Below, piece by piece: positions 1 to 5,807 of a stretch of 9,026 nucleotides of DNA. Numbering within the stretch: the first letter of the stretch is position 1; each line of letters opens with the position of its first letter. The stretch is from Solirubrobacteraceae bacterium (GTDB lineage: Bacteria > Actinomycetota > Thermoleophilia > Solirubrobacterales > Solirubrobacteraceae). Location: assembly GCA_030038955.1 (NCBI GenBank), contig JASHQV010000070.1:1-9026 (forward strand), read 5' to 3'. The position numbers and the translations under genes were made by a program. Below the pieces are notes generated by a model that did not search any database, had not been told where the DNA came from, and worked only from the letters and a program-made list of their open reading frames with translations.

Positions 1-650
1 GACATCTTCTCGGGTCCGGCCGCGTCGACGATGACGTCGCCGTCGGTGTCGTTGGTCTCGAGGCAGATGCGTGCGAGATCGTCGACGTGGATGGGCTGGA
101 CGGGGTAGCGACCGTCACCCGGGATTGCGAACACGGGCAGGTGGCGCAGGATCCAGGCGATGTTGTTGGCCAAGATCGCCGGCTCTCCCCCGAAGAGCCA
201 GGTCGGCCGGACGATCGAGAACCGAACCCCGACCTCAGCCAGGGCGTGTTCGACAAGCGCCTTGCCCCGGTAGTAAGGGAGCGGCGAGTCGACCGAGGGG
301 TTGGCGATGCTCACATGCACGATCCGCTTCACGCCGGCGCGGCGGGCAGCGTGAAACAGCGCCCTCGAGTTCGCGACCGCCCCAGCAAGCGTCGCGCTCC
401 CGTGATCGAACCGCACCCAGTAGGTGTTGTAGAGCGTAGTCACATTCTCAAGTGACTGGGCGAGCGCGATCGGGTCATCGAACCGGTAAGGGAGCGCTTG
501 CACGCGGTCGCGCAGCGGGTGGGGCCGGTCAGGGTGAAACGTCAGCGTCCGCACCTCACGGCTGCCTTCCAGCAGCCGCTTCGCGATGTACGCCCCCGAG
601 TAGCTCAACGCCCCCGTCACCAGATCCAGATTGGTGTCCGAGCCGCTCAT
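1..650 (-). CDS. NmrA/epimerase-like NAD(P)-binding protein (atypical SDR), C-terminus cut by the window edge
   Basis: Translating the minus strand from the ATG at 650 gives an open frame of 216 residues to the window edge without a stop. The N-terminus reads LDLVTGALSYSGAYIAKRLL, the dinucleotide-binding beta-alpha-beta of atypical/extended short-chain dehydrogenases, with the middle glycine of TGxxGxxG replaced by Ser. Later come RIVHVSIANPS, then YYRGKALVE (a YxxxK arrangement), then FSIVRPTWLFGG and VQPIHVDDLAR, all in the order seen in NAD-dependent epimerase/NmrA-type proteins. The substrate is unknown; such proteins may be reductases or redox-sensing NAD(P) binders. The start codon overlaps the stop of the upstream TetR gene by 4 nt (ATGA at 650-647), so the two are one operon, and the regulator probably controls this enzyme. 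The family call is firm; the specific function is not. Confidence 0.85.
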   Translation of the reverse strand, partial: MSGSDTNLDLVTGALSYSGAYIAKRLLEGSREVRTLTFHPDRPHPLRDRVQALPYRFDDPIALAQSLENVTTLYNTYWVRFDHGSATLAGAVANSRALFHAARRAGVKRIVHVSIANPSVDSPLPYYRGKALVEHALAEVGVRFSIVRPTWLFGGEPAILANNIAWILRHLPVFAIPGDGRYPVQPIHVDDLARICLETNDTDGDVIVDAAGPEKM

Positions 651-1297
651 CGCGCCTCGGCTGAGGGTGAGGAGAGCAGAGCCTGCGCGAGCGGCGCGGT
701 CCGGATCCCGAGTTGCAGCAGCGACTCGGCGCGGTCGCGATCACCATCGAGATGGCTGAGCATGTCGATCCCGAGATACAGGGCGATAATCGCGAACGCC
801 AACTCCCGCGGCGGGATCATCGACTCAAGCAACGACCCGGTGACCAGCGCCTCGATCTTGCGCTCGACCATCTCGACCCAGGGCTGTAGCCGCTCAACCA
901 CCTGGCGGCCGAGCTCACGATCCGACATGCCGCCGGCGACCATCTCCCCGAGCACGGTCACGTACCCGTTCTTCAGATCCTCCCGGTAGATCTCGCGCGC
1001 TAGCCCTGCCAACTCGGCGAGCGTTTCGGCCTGCTCGAACGCCGGCTTATAGGCGCGCAGCCGGCGCTCGCTGACCAGGTCCAGCGCCCCGAGCAGCACG
1101 TTCTGGACGCCGCCAAAGTGGTAGAAGATGAGCGCCTGGTTGAAGCCGCCAGTCTTCGCGATCGCACGCGCGCTCGCCCCGGCGAACCCCCGCGTCTTCA
1201 ACGTGTCCAGCGCCGCCTCAACGATTCTCGCCTTCGTCCCGCCAACGGCCTCGACGGCCTCGGCGGCACCGTCGTCATCGTGCGTTTGCAGGCTCAC
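647..1297 (-). CDS. TetR/AcrR-family transcriptional regulator
   Basis: This encodes 216 residues, the usual TetR length. Residues about 21-70 form the DNA-binding domain: a helix beginning TKARIVEAALDTL, then GFAGASARAIAKTGGF (helix-turn-helix), then the recognition segment ending LIFYHFGG, the classic 'YyHF' signature. The remaining residues are a helical ligand-binding/dimerisation domain with no recognisable ligand specificity. Translation starts at GTG (1297-1295). No Shine-Dalgarno sequence precedes it, but TAAACT lies 7 nt upstream (1310-1305), placing the likely transcript start at or beside the start codon (leaderless). Two direct 13-bp repeats abut that -10 box and probably bind this protein for autoregulation. 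The stop overlaps the ATG of the following NAD(P)-binding gene, so the pair is cotranscribed. The inducer is unknown. Confidence 0.93.
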   Translation of the reverse strand: MSLQTHDDDGAAEAVEAVGGTKARIVEAALDTLKTRGFAGASARAIAKTGGFNQALIFYHFGGVQNVLLGALDLVSERRLRAYKPAFEQAETLAELAGLAREIYREDLKNGYVTVLGEMVAGGMSDRELGRQVVERLQPWVEMVERKIEALVTGSLLESMIPPRELAFAIIALYLGIDMLSHLDGDRDRAESLLQLGIRTAPLAQALLSSPSAEAR

Positions 1298-1304
1298 CGT
1301 GACG

Positions 1305-1310
1305 AGTTTA
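1305..1310 (-). promoter_or_regulatory. -10 box of the TetR gene
   Basis: The minus strand reads TAAACT, fitting actinobacterial TANNNT, and sits 7 nt before the GTG start. No convincing -35 hexamer is visible; the place is occupied by the tandem 13-bp repeats. The spacing predicts a leaderless message. This is inference from position and pattern only. Confidence 0.45.
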
Positions 1311-1336
1311 GCATTCGCTCAAAGCACTCGCTTAAA
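1311..1336 (-). promoter_or_regulatory. Tandem 13-bp repeats, probable TetR operator
   Basis: On the minus strand the two units read TTTAAGCGAGTGC and TTTGAGCGAATGC, identical at 11 of 13 positions and directly adjacent. Each contains AGC-4 nt-GCT dyad character (AAGC-GAGT-GCTT in the first), as expected for a dimeric TetR protein. They lie between the -10 box and any -35 element of the TetR gene, so occupancy would block RNA polymerase. That this gene's own product binds here is inferred from position. Confidence 0.5.
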
Positions 1337-1390
1337 CACCAAGGCCCAGTTAGGGCCACGTGTCGCAAACGGTGCTTTGAGGTCGGTTCG

Positions 1391-1411
1391 CCCTGGTCGG
1401 GCCGGCCAGGG
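1391..1411 (-). terminator. Hairpin just after the STAND NTPase gene
   Basis: Immediately beyond the stop codon (1414-1412) the sequence folds with CCCTGG and CCAGGG arms (6 bp) plus two or three inner pairs around a GCC/GGC loop. There is no T-run on either side, so it would be a U-less ('I-shaped') terminator of the kind found in high-GC actinobacteria, or simply a mRNA 3'-end stabiliser. A second, weaker inverted repeat (GGCCC-5 nt-GGGCC) follows at 1343-1357. Confidence 0.4.
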
Positions 1412-3724
1412 TCAGTCGAGGTCGGCGAGGACGCGGGCGACGTCGTTGCGTGTGAATGTCAAGGGCCCGGGCTGGACGGGTTCCACGGTGGGTGGGTCGT
1501 GGATGTCCTCCGGGGTCCACCAGTCCGGGGTCGTGAGCTCGACTACCTGCATTGCCCGGTCGGCGGCGTAGTAGTGCCGTGGTGCGACGCGTTCGATCCG
1601 GGCGAGAACGGTCTCGATTAACACGCGGGCGTCGGGATCGACTGTCCCTCCCACGGCAGCGATGATCGCGGGGAAGAGCTGCTGGTCAGTGTCGAAGAAC
1701 CCCAGGCGTTTCAATTCGTGCGGAGCTCGGCTCGCCAGCGTCTCGACCAGTGTCAGCCACTCGTCCAATCGGTTGAGCTCGGCGCGATCCAGTGCCCGGT
1801 CCGGTGGCGAGCCGGGGTGCAGCTCTGCCCACGTCCAGGCAAGTGGCGGTGGGTCGGCGGGTCGTAGGACGATCGCGTTGAGGCTGTACCACACCTCGAC
1901 GAGATAGCCGCTGAGCGGTGTGTGATCGGCGCTTCGCCGCCTTGCTATCACTTCGAGCAGCTCGGTGGCGAGCGCCTCTGTCTCGACCCGCGCTGCGGGG
2001 TCGACCTGATCCATCAGCACGTCTTGCAGCGCGAGCAGCAGCCGCGCAATCTCGCGGTCCTCGAGTTCGTGTACGAGGCGATGGAGGCTGTCGCCGAGGT
2101 GATCCCAATCGCAATCGTCTTGCAACAGCGGCAGGGCGCGCTCTCCGGTGGGACCGCCGCCGCGGGAGAGCGCGAGAATCGCGCCGTGCACGCCGCAGGC
2201 GGCGAGGAAACGGTGGCGTGATTCGGGATTGGTGCTGAGCTCGTCGATCACCAAGTCGCGCCAGCTGGGGTGCACCCATCCGACCCCCAACGGCGTGACC
2301 CGCAAAAAGTGATCGGTCAATCGGTCGACCAGTTCGTGCATCGGCTGGCTGAGCCCGGCGGCATGGTGACGGCGCATGGTGCCGGCCAGCTCGCGTTCGT
2401 CGATCAGACCACCCGGCGCGTCGAGCAGCGCTGTCAGCAAGGCACGATGCTCATCGCCCAGCGCGCGGTACGAGGTTCTCATGGCGTCCGTCGGCACTGC
2501 CAATTCCCGTTGCAGAAGGTCGTCGAAAGTGCCCGCGAACCCACTCGGCTCCGCGATCACGTCGATCCGGTCCGAAACCAAGCGGCGGATCCGCTCGGGC
2601 GTGAAATGCGGATGCTCCACGATCGACAACCCCCGGGAACGAATCAGCTCCCGGGCCAACGGGCCTGCCCGCCGCGCCTTGGCATGGCGGAACAGGATCA
2701 ACGTCTTCTCGGAGAGGTCAAGGTCGCTGGCATCTACCAGAACCTCCGCAGGCGACGGAAACCGCTCCGAGCCTCGCTCGCGTTGCACCCGCCGCAATCC
2801 CGCCTTCAACGGTGCCGGCCGCGAGGTCCAAATCAGAACGTGCCCATCATCAAGCATCCCCAACACCCGGCCCAGCGCCTGCGCCCACCGCTCAGCGACA
2901 TCCGGCCGATACTCGGTGGACCCGAACGCGTCATCGGCGATAAACACCTGCCTGCGATCCGGCGCGAATACGCGCCACAGCGCATCCGGCGTCGAGCACT
3001 CATGAACCTCCCACCCGTCCGTCATATGCACAAGCCCCAGCATCCGCGCGATCGCGGTCTTGCCCATCTCTGGCGGTCCGGTCAGCACCACGAACCGATG
3101 CCGAGCAAGGACCTCCCGCGCCCGCTCGTACGCACGCGTCGACCAGAACACCCGCGCGAGCGATTGCGCCTGCTCCAAGTCAAACGATGACCGAGTTACC
3201 ACAACGGCCGAGATCAACTCGCCGAGATCACGCACCCCTAACACCGACGGCAACGCAGCACGAACCTCCGGGTGGCTGTCGAGAAAGGCGCTCAGCTCGC
3301 GTACGCCAACCACAGCCACCACCTCATCCAACCTGCCCTGTCCCGTTGGAAGGATCTCCACGATCTCCTCCCGTGGGAGATTGGACAGCACGGCGATCCG
3401 CCTCCCAAGAAGCGGGCCGAACTCCTCCACCAGATCCCGGAATTGAGCTACGACCTGCAAACGCCGCTCGACGAGCGGGCCCGGGCCCTCTCGCGACCAC
3501 AGCACCACCAAAGTCAGCGGGCCCTCGATCGCCACGGATCCGGCCACGAGCCGCTCCGATGGCGCCACCAGCACGACACGTCCCCGGTCAGCGCGTCCAA
3601 TCCAGCTGGGCTCTCGATCGCCCTCCGGCGGAGCGACCACGAGCTCGCACAAACGCTCGAACTGCAACCAGCCCAACTCAGACAACCGATACGCGCCGCG
3701 CTCCACTCCCTCGAATCGTCCCAC
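1412..3724 (-). CDS. nSTAND3-like STAND NTPase with degenerate Mrr-like N-terminal domain (defence-type)
   Basis: About 770 residues from the chosen GTG at 3724. Residues ~12-125 begin YRLSELGWLQFERLCELV, then ADRGR and VVLWSRE, the layout of Mrr/PD-(D/E)XK-type nucleases, but the expected acidic residue and QxK are not intact, so this domain may be inactive or altered. An NTPase core follows: Walker A GPPEMGKT (216-223), Walker B VFIADDAFG (260-268) and a sensor-like LIWTSRP (297-303). This GPP-GKT...DDxFG arrangement is typical of the nSTAND3 family. A winged-helix-like segment ends in VHPSWRDLVIDEL (484-496), and the rest is helical and probably a sensor. Proteins of this architecture occur in anti-phage STAND systems; the defence role is inferred. 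The start is uncertain: the frame stays open to a GTG at 3814, but those 30 extra residues look unstructured and no candidate start has a good ribosome site. No partner gene is intact beside it. Codon third positions are visibly less GC-rich than in argS, suggesting horizontal acquisition. Confidence 0.85.
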   Translation of the reverse strand: MGRFEGVERGAYRLSELGWLQFERLCELVVAPPEGDREPSWIGRADRGRVVLVAPSERLVAGSVAIEGPLTLVVLWSREGPGPLVERRLQVVAQFRDLVEEFGPLLGRRIAVLSNLPREEIVEILPTGQGRLDEVVAVVGVRELSAFLDSHPEVRAALPSVLGVRDLGELISAVVVTRSSFDLEQAQSLARVFWSTRAYERAREVLARHRFVVLTGPPEMGKTAIARMLGLVHMTDGWEVHECSTPDALWRVFAPDRRQVFIADDAFGSTEYRPDVAERWAQALGRVLGMLDDGHVLIWTSRPAPLKAGLRRVQRERGSERFPSPAEVLVDASDLDLSEKTLILFRHAKARRAGPLARELIRSRGLSIVEHPHFTPERIRRLVSDRIDVIAEPSGFAGTFDDLLQRELAVPTDAMRTSYRALGDEHRALLTALLDAPGGLIDERELAGTMRRHHAAGLSQPMHELVDRLTDHFLRVTPLGVGWVHPSWRDLVIDELSTNPESRHRFLAACGVHGAILALSRGGGPTGERALPLLQDDCDWDHLGDSLHRLVHELEDREIARLLLALQDVLMDQVDPAARVETEALATELLEVIARRRSADHTPLSGYLVEVWYSLNAIVLRPADPPPLAWTWAELHPGSPPDRALDRAELNRLDEWLTLVETLASRAPHELKRLGFFDTDQQLFPAIIAAVGGTVDPDARVLIETVLARIERVAPRHYYAADRAMQVVELTTPDWWTPEDIHDPPTVEPVQPGPLTFTRNDVARVLADLD

Positions 3725-3917
3725 ACCCTCGTGGCGACTCCGCGTCGTCCGCGTGTCAGTGCCAGTCGCAACCAAGCTCGGGCAGGAGATCGAGTCCCGG
3801 GCAGCCGATAACACCGCATCGTGGGCGATCAGCGGAACGCCCCACGAGATCGTGGCGGCAGCCGTGCGAGCGGCGGTCGCTCGTGGAGCACAAGCACAAC
3901 GTCCTCGCTGCTGTCGC

Positions 3918-4031
3918 TCAACCGGGCCGCAGTGCTTCCAGTCTCGCGACTACCGCTTCCCGAGGAGTCCCACCCCGGAGCTGATGCTCAGCTAGGCAGA
4001 TGCCCGGCGAGTCGGGCCGCTCGTCGACCAC
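3918..4031 (-). other. Doubtful 37-codon small frame in the gene-poor stretch
   Basis: The frame begins at a GTG six bases after the stop of the decayed antitoxin and reads to TGA at 3920-3918. It encodes PGICLAEHQLRGGTPRE followed by AVVARLEALRPG, a composition that looks protein-like rather than random. Its RG..P..VVARL part faintly recalls DUF433-type antitoxins, but the match is weak. It has no ribosome site and shares its upstream reading frame with the antitoxin remnant. It could be a small protein, the stub of the lost toxin partner, or chance. The rest of 3725-4036 contains nothing I can identify. Confidence 0.2.
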
Positions 4032-4036
4032 GAGCG

Positions 4037-4242
4037 CTAGACGAAGGCGCCCTCGGTGTGGCGTCGATCGCCCCGAGGACCCTGCGGGACTCGCCGGCGC
4101 CCAAGGGGTTCACCGGCTTGGAGTGATCGAGCGACGGATTGGGCGTGAACAGCCAATCGTGCGCAGGCGCATGTCACGGGACGCCCAAGAGCCGCTCGAG
4201 CACGGCGATCAGCTCGAGCATGCGTTTGTGTCCGTGCCTATC
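4037..4242 (-). pseudogene. Decayed Xre/MbcA/ParS (DUF2384) antitoxin remnant
   Basis: Reading the minus strand from 4242 gives DRHGHKRMLELIAVLERLL, then an in-frame TGA (4176-4174), then AHDWLFTPNPSLDHSKPVNP, LGAGESRRVLGAIDATP and, after a 1-nt frameshift at 4056/4055, EGAFV and a TAG stop (4039-4037). The W-x3-PN-x2-L...KP...GE..RVL..ID..xxGxFV pattern is the toxin-binding domain of Xre/MbcA/ParS antitoxins, which neutralise RES-domain NAD+-degrading toxins. The N-terminal Cro/CI-like helix-turn-helix is missing: the remnant begins right at the stop codon of the neighbouring membrane-protein gene. Three separate lesions (5' truncation, nonsense codon, frameshift) show it is dead. No RES toxin is recognisable downstream, where one would be expected. 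The family assignment relies on recalled motifs and was not checked by a search. Confidence 0.7.
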
Positions 4243-4547
4243 TACGGCTCGGCGGGGATGTGGGGCGCGCGGGCTGGCTCGTGATCGCGCCGGGGCACGG
4301 GCGGGTGCAGGTCGGCGAGGCGCTCGCCGACGCGCAGGCGCCGGGCAGGGGGTGGCCCTCCGTCGAGCGGCAGGCCGCCGCTCGGCCGCTCGGGCCGAGG
4401 CTCGTTCGGGGGTTGCTGGCCGCCGCCGCCATCGGACTCCTCCTCGGCGCCGCCGGTGAGCCCACCCGGGCCCACGCGCACCGCCCAGATGAGTAGCGCG
4501 CACAGAGCAAACAAATGCGGAAGGGTCAACAGCAGATAAAACGCCAC
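4242..4547 (-). CDS. Small single-span membrane protein with proline-rich tail, divergent from the ccm pair
   Basis: From a GTG at 4547 this encodes about 101 residues: a hydrophobic segment AFYLLLTLPHLFALCALLIW (residues 2-21), then a Gly/Glu-rich linker (GGAEEESDGGGG), and a Pro/Arg-rich tail containing PPARRLRVGERLADLHPPVP. Codon third positions are strongly G/C, supporting a real gene over the overlapping frames. The frame is also open upstream with a basic stretch (RRSLTRRGRQALGSR) that would suit a positive-inside N-terminus, but it has no ordinary start codon before overlapping the divergent gene. TAGGCT at 4564-4559, 11 nt before the GTG, is a possible -10 box. The product is not recognised; its place next to cytochrome c maturation genes hints at, but does not prove, a related role. 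Confidence 0.55.
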   Translation of the reverse strand: MAFYLLLTLPHLFALCALLIWAVRVGPGGLTGGAEEESDGGGGQQPPNEPRPERPSGGLPLDGGPPPARRLRVGERLADLHPPVPRRDHEPARAPHIPAEP

Positions 4548-4558
4548 CGCGACACGGG

Positions 4559-4564
4559 AGCCTA
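4559..4564 (-). promoter_or_regulatory. Possible -10 box for the small membrane protein
   Basis: The minus strand reads TAGGCT (TANNNT) 11 nt upstream of the GTG at 4547, giving a very short leader. It lies about 50 bp from the oppositely oriented -10 of the TlpA-like gene, so 4552-4626 is a compact divergent promoter region. No -35 is evident. Confidence 0.3.
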
Positions 4565-4611
4565 GCGCTTGCCGCCCGCGTCGTGTGAGAGATCTGCGAA
4601 TCGCGTAGGGG

Positions 4612-4617
4612 TACGCT
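4612..4617 (+). promoter_or_regulatory. -10 box of the TlpA/DsbE-CcmH operon
   Basis: TACGCT lies 9 nt before the ATG at 4627. The identical hexamer stands 6 nt before the argS start on the other strand (7508-7503), which supports a shared promoter style. No clear -35 hexamer is seen and no Shine-Dalgarno precedes the ATG, consistent with a nearly leaderless message. Confidence 0.4.
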
Positions 4618-4626
4618 TGGCAGGCG

Positions 4627-5214
4627 ATGCGTCGGTTTCTGCTGCCCGGGTTGATCACGTGCATCGCCGTCGGGCTGCTGCTGGTGCTGGCGTTAGGCCT
4701 CGCCGACCAGAGCACGAGCAGCTCGATCGACGCTCAGGTAGCCCGGGGCCACTATCCGCTGGCGCCGAACCGGCACGAGAAGCTGCCGCTGCTGAGCGCC
4801 AGGGGCGACGAGAGCCTCGCGATGCTGCGTGGCAAGGTGGTGCTGCTGAACGTGTTCGCCTCGTGGTGCCAGCCGTGTGCCGCCGAGGCGCCGCTGCTGG
4901 AGCGCGCGCAGCACCTGCTCAGCCGCCACGACGGGACCGTGCTGGGCGTGACCTATCTCGACAACTCGGTCGACTCGAAGGCGTTCATGCGCCAGTACCA
5001 CCTGACCTATCCGGTCGTGCGGGACGTCAACGGCAACTTCGTGCGCGCGCTCGGCGCGACAGGCGTGCCGGAGACGTTCGTGATCAACCGCGACGGCCGC
5101 ATCGAAGGGCTGATTCGCTCCCAGATCGGCAGCATCCAGACACTGGTTCGCTCCCAGGTCGGCAGCGCGTGGATCGGCCAGACACTCCCAGAGATCTGGG
5201 GTGAGCAATCATGA
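4627..5214 (+). CDS. TlpA/ResA/DsbE-like membrane-anchored thiol-disulfide oxidoreductase (cytochrome c maturation)
   Basis: This encodes 195 residues. An N-terminal signal anchor (residues ~5-26, LLPGLITCIAVGLLLVLALG) places the domain outside the membrane. The thioredoxin fold contains LRGKVVLLNVFASWCQPC with active cysteines C81 and C84, and the cis-proline loop GVPETF (P148). Such proteins keep the CXXCH cysteines of apocytochrome c reduced for haem attachment. The neighbour ccmH, whose ATG overlaps this gene's TGA (ATGA at 5211-5214), supports a System I role (CcmG/DsbE equivalent). Oddity: residues 162-172 (LIRSQIGSIQT) and 173-183 (LVRSQVGSAWI) are a tandem in-frame duplication, so the C-terminus is about 11 residues longer than the fold needs. 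The start is preceded by a -10 box and no ribosome site. Confidence 0.88.
   Translation: MRRFLLPGLITCIAVGLLLVLALGLADQSTSSSIDAQVARGHYPLAPNRHEKLPLLSARGDESLAMLRGKVVLLNVFASWCQPCAAEAPLLERAQHLLSRHDGTVLGVTYLDNSVDSKAFMRQYHLTYPVVRDVNGNFVRALGATGVPETFVINRDGRIEGLIRSQIGSIQTLVRSQVGSAWIGQTLPEIWGEQS
5110..5175 (+). repeat. 33-bp in-frame tandem duplication inside the TlpA-like gene
   Basis: Units start at 5110 and 5143. The first 24 bases of each unit match at 22 positions (only the two Ile/Val codons differ), after which they diverge. The period is 33 nt, exactly 11 codons, so the frame is kept. It produces LIRSQIGSIQT followed by LVRSQVGSAWI after the cis-Pro strand. Confidence 0.85.
5198..5204 (+). promoter_or_regulatory. 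Ribosome binding site of ccmH
   Basis: GGGTGAG lies 6 nt before the ATG at 5211, inside the 3' end of the upstream gene. It fixes the ccmH start and fits translational coupling through the ATGA overlap. It is one of few clear Shine-Dalgarno sequences in the window. Confidence 0.6.
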
Positions 5215-5699
5215 CTCGGCAGCCGTTGCTGCGCTTTGGTCGTGCCGCCACGCTCGGCGTGCTGCTGCTCGTGGCCGTCGCCGTGCCCGCGGCGCTCGCC
5301 GCCAAGCCGAAGACGTCGCTGACTGCGCTCGAGGTCCAGTACATGTGCACCTCCTGCCGCGAGTCGCTGGAGCTGGCGCAGTCGCCGCAGGCGCAATCCG
5401 AGCGGCAGTTCCTCGCCGGGCTGATCGCTCAGGGACTGACGCCCGCCGAGATCCACACGCAGATGGTCGACCAGTACGGCCTGGCGGTGCTCGCCAAGCC
5501 GCCCGCGCACGGGTTCAACCTGACCGTCTACATCCTGCCGCCGGCGATCCTCCTGGTCGGCGTCGCCGGCCTCCTGTACACGTTGCCGAAGTGGCGCGCC
5601 CGCGCGCGGCGGGCAGCGGCCGAGCAGCCACAGTCGGCGCCGCCGCTCGACCATGCCGACGCCGAACGCGTCAGGGACGAGCTCGCGCGCTTCATCTGA
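5211..5699 (+). CDS. ccmH: CcmH/CycL-family cytochrome c maturation protein
   Basis: This encodes 162 residues. A signal sequence or anchor covers residues ~11-31 (AATLGVLLLVAVAVPAALAA). The mature part carries YMCTSCRE with cysteines C46 and C49, equivalent to the LRCxxC motif of CcmH, then the three-helix bundle with GLIAQGLTPAEIHTQMVDQYG and VLAKPP, then a membrane span at ~107-123 and a basic, Ala-rich cytoplasmic tail. CcmH works at the outer membrane face in the System I haem lyase complex: its cysteines form a mixed disulfide with apocytochrome c after reduction by the TlpA/CcmG-type partner, which is encoded immediately upstream. The motif lacks the usual Leu-Arg before the first Cys and the CQ after it, so it is a diverged member. 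A hairpin terminator follows at 5712. Confidence 0.87.
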   Translation: MTRQPLLRFGRAATLGVLLLVAVAVPAALAAKPKTSLTALEVQYMCTSCRESLELAQSPQAQSERQFLAGLIAQGLTPAEIHTQMVDQYGLAVLAKPPAHGFNLTVYILPPAILLVGVAGLLYTLPKWRARARRAAAEQPQSAPPLDHADAERVRDELARFI

Positions 5700-5711
5700 A
5701 TAGACGCCGGT

Positions 5712-5744
5712 GGATCAAAACGACCCTCTGGGTCGCTTTCATCC
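5712..5744. terminator. Bidirectional hairpin terminator between ccmH and argS
   Basis: The perfect core CGACCC-TCT-GGGTCG (5721-5735) is extended by AAA/TTT (5717-5719 with 5737-5739) and GGAT/ATCC (5712-5715 with 5741-5744), with single mismatches at 5720/5736 and 5716/5740. That makes 13 pairs with two bulged positions. A/T tracts next to the core on both strands suit termination of the convergent ccmH and argS transcripts. Confidence 0.65.
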
Positions 5745-5807
5745 CCGATAGCCGCGGCCACCGTCGACCGCTGCCCATTCTCGGCCGGTGCGTCGCATCA
5801 CCACCAG

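Noticed and set aside
71..455. Two overlapping plus-strand frames at the left edge
   Set aside because: Both are antisense to the NAD(P)-binding protein, which has clear family motifs; neither product resembles a known domain.
1343..1357. Inverted repeat GGCCC-AGTTA-GGGCC upstream of the TetR gene
   Set aside because: Only 5 bp of stem with no T-run; it may contribute to termination after the STAND gene, but cannot be told from chance in DNA of this composition.
2270..3190. Long plus-strand open frame of 306 codons
   Set aside because: It lies wholly antisense to the NTPase domain of the STAND gene, whose motifs are unmistakable; the product is Pro/Arg/Gln-rich with no domain and is an expected shadow in high-GC DNA.
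3911..3985. A tRNA-like stretch (GCTCAACCGGGC resembling a D-arm; the plus-strand translation contains AVAQPGRS, which is often seen across tRNA genes)
   Set aside because: No T-arm (GGTTCNANTCC) and no matching acceptor or anticodon stem could be found downstream; the resemblance stops after about 12 bases.
4260..4496. Plus-strand frame with a hydrophobic stretch (GLLAAAAIGLLLGAAG)
   Set aside because: It is antisense to the small membrane protein; the hydrophobic run is the complement of its Gly/Ser/Pro codons, and it has no promoter or ribosome site.
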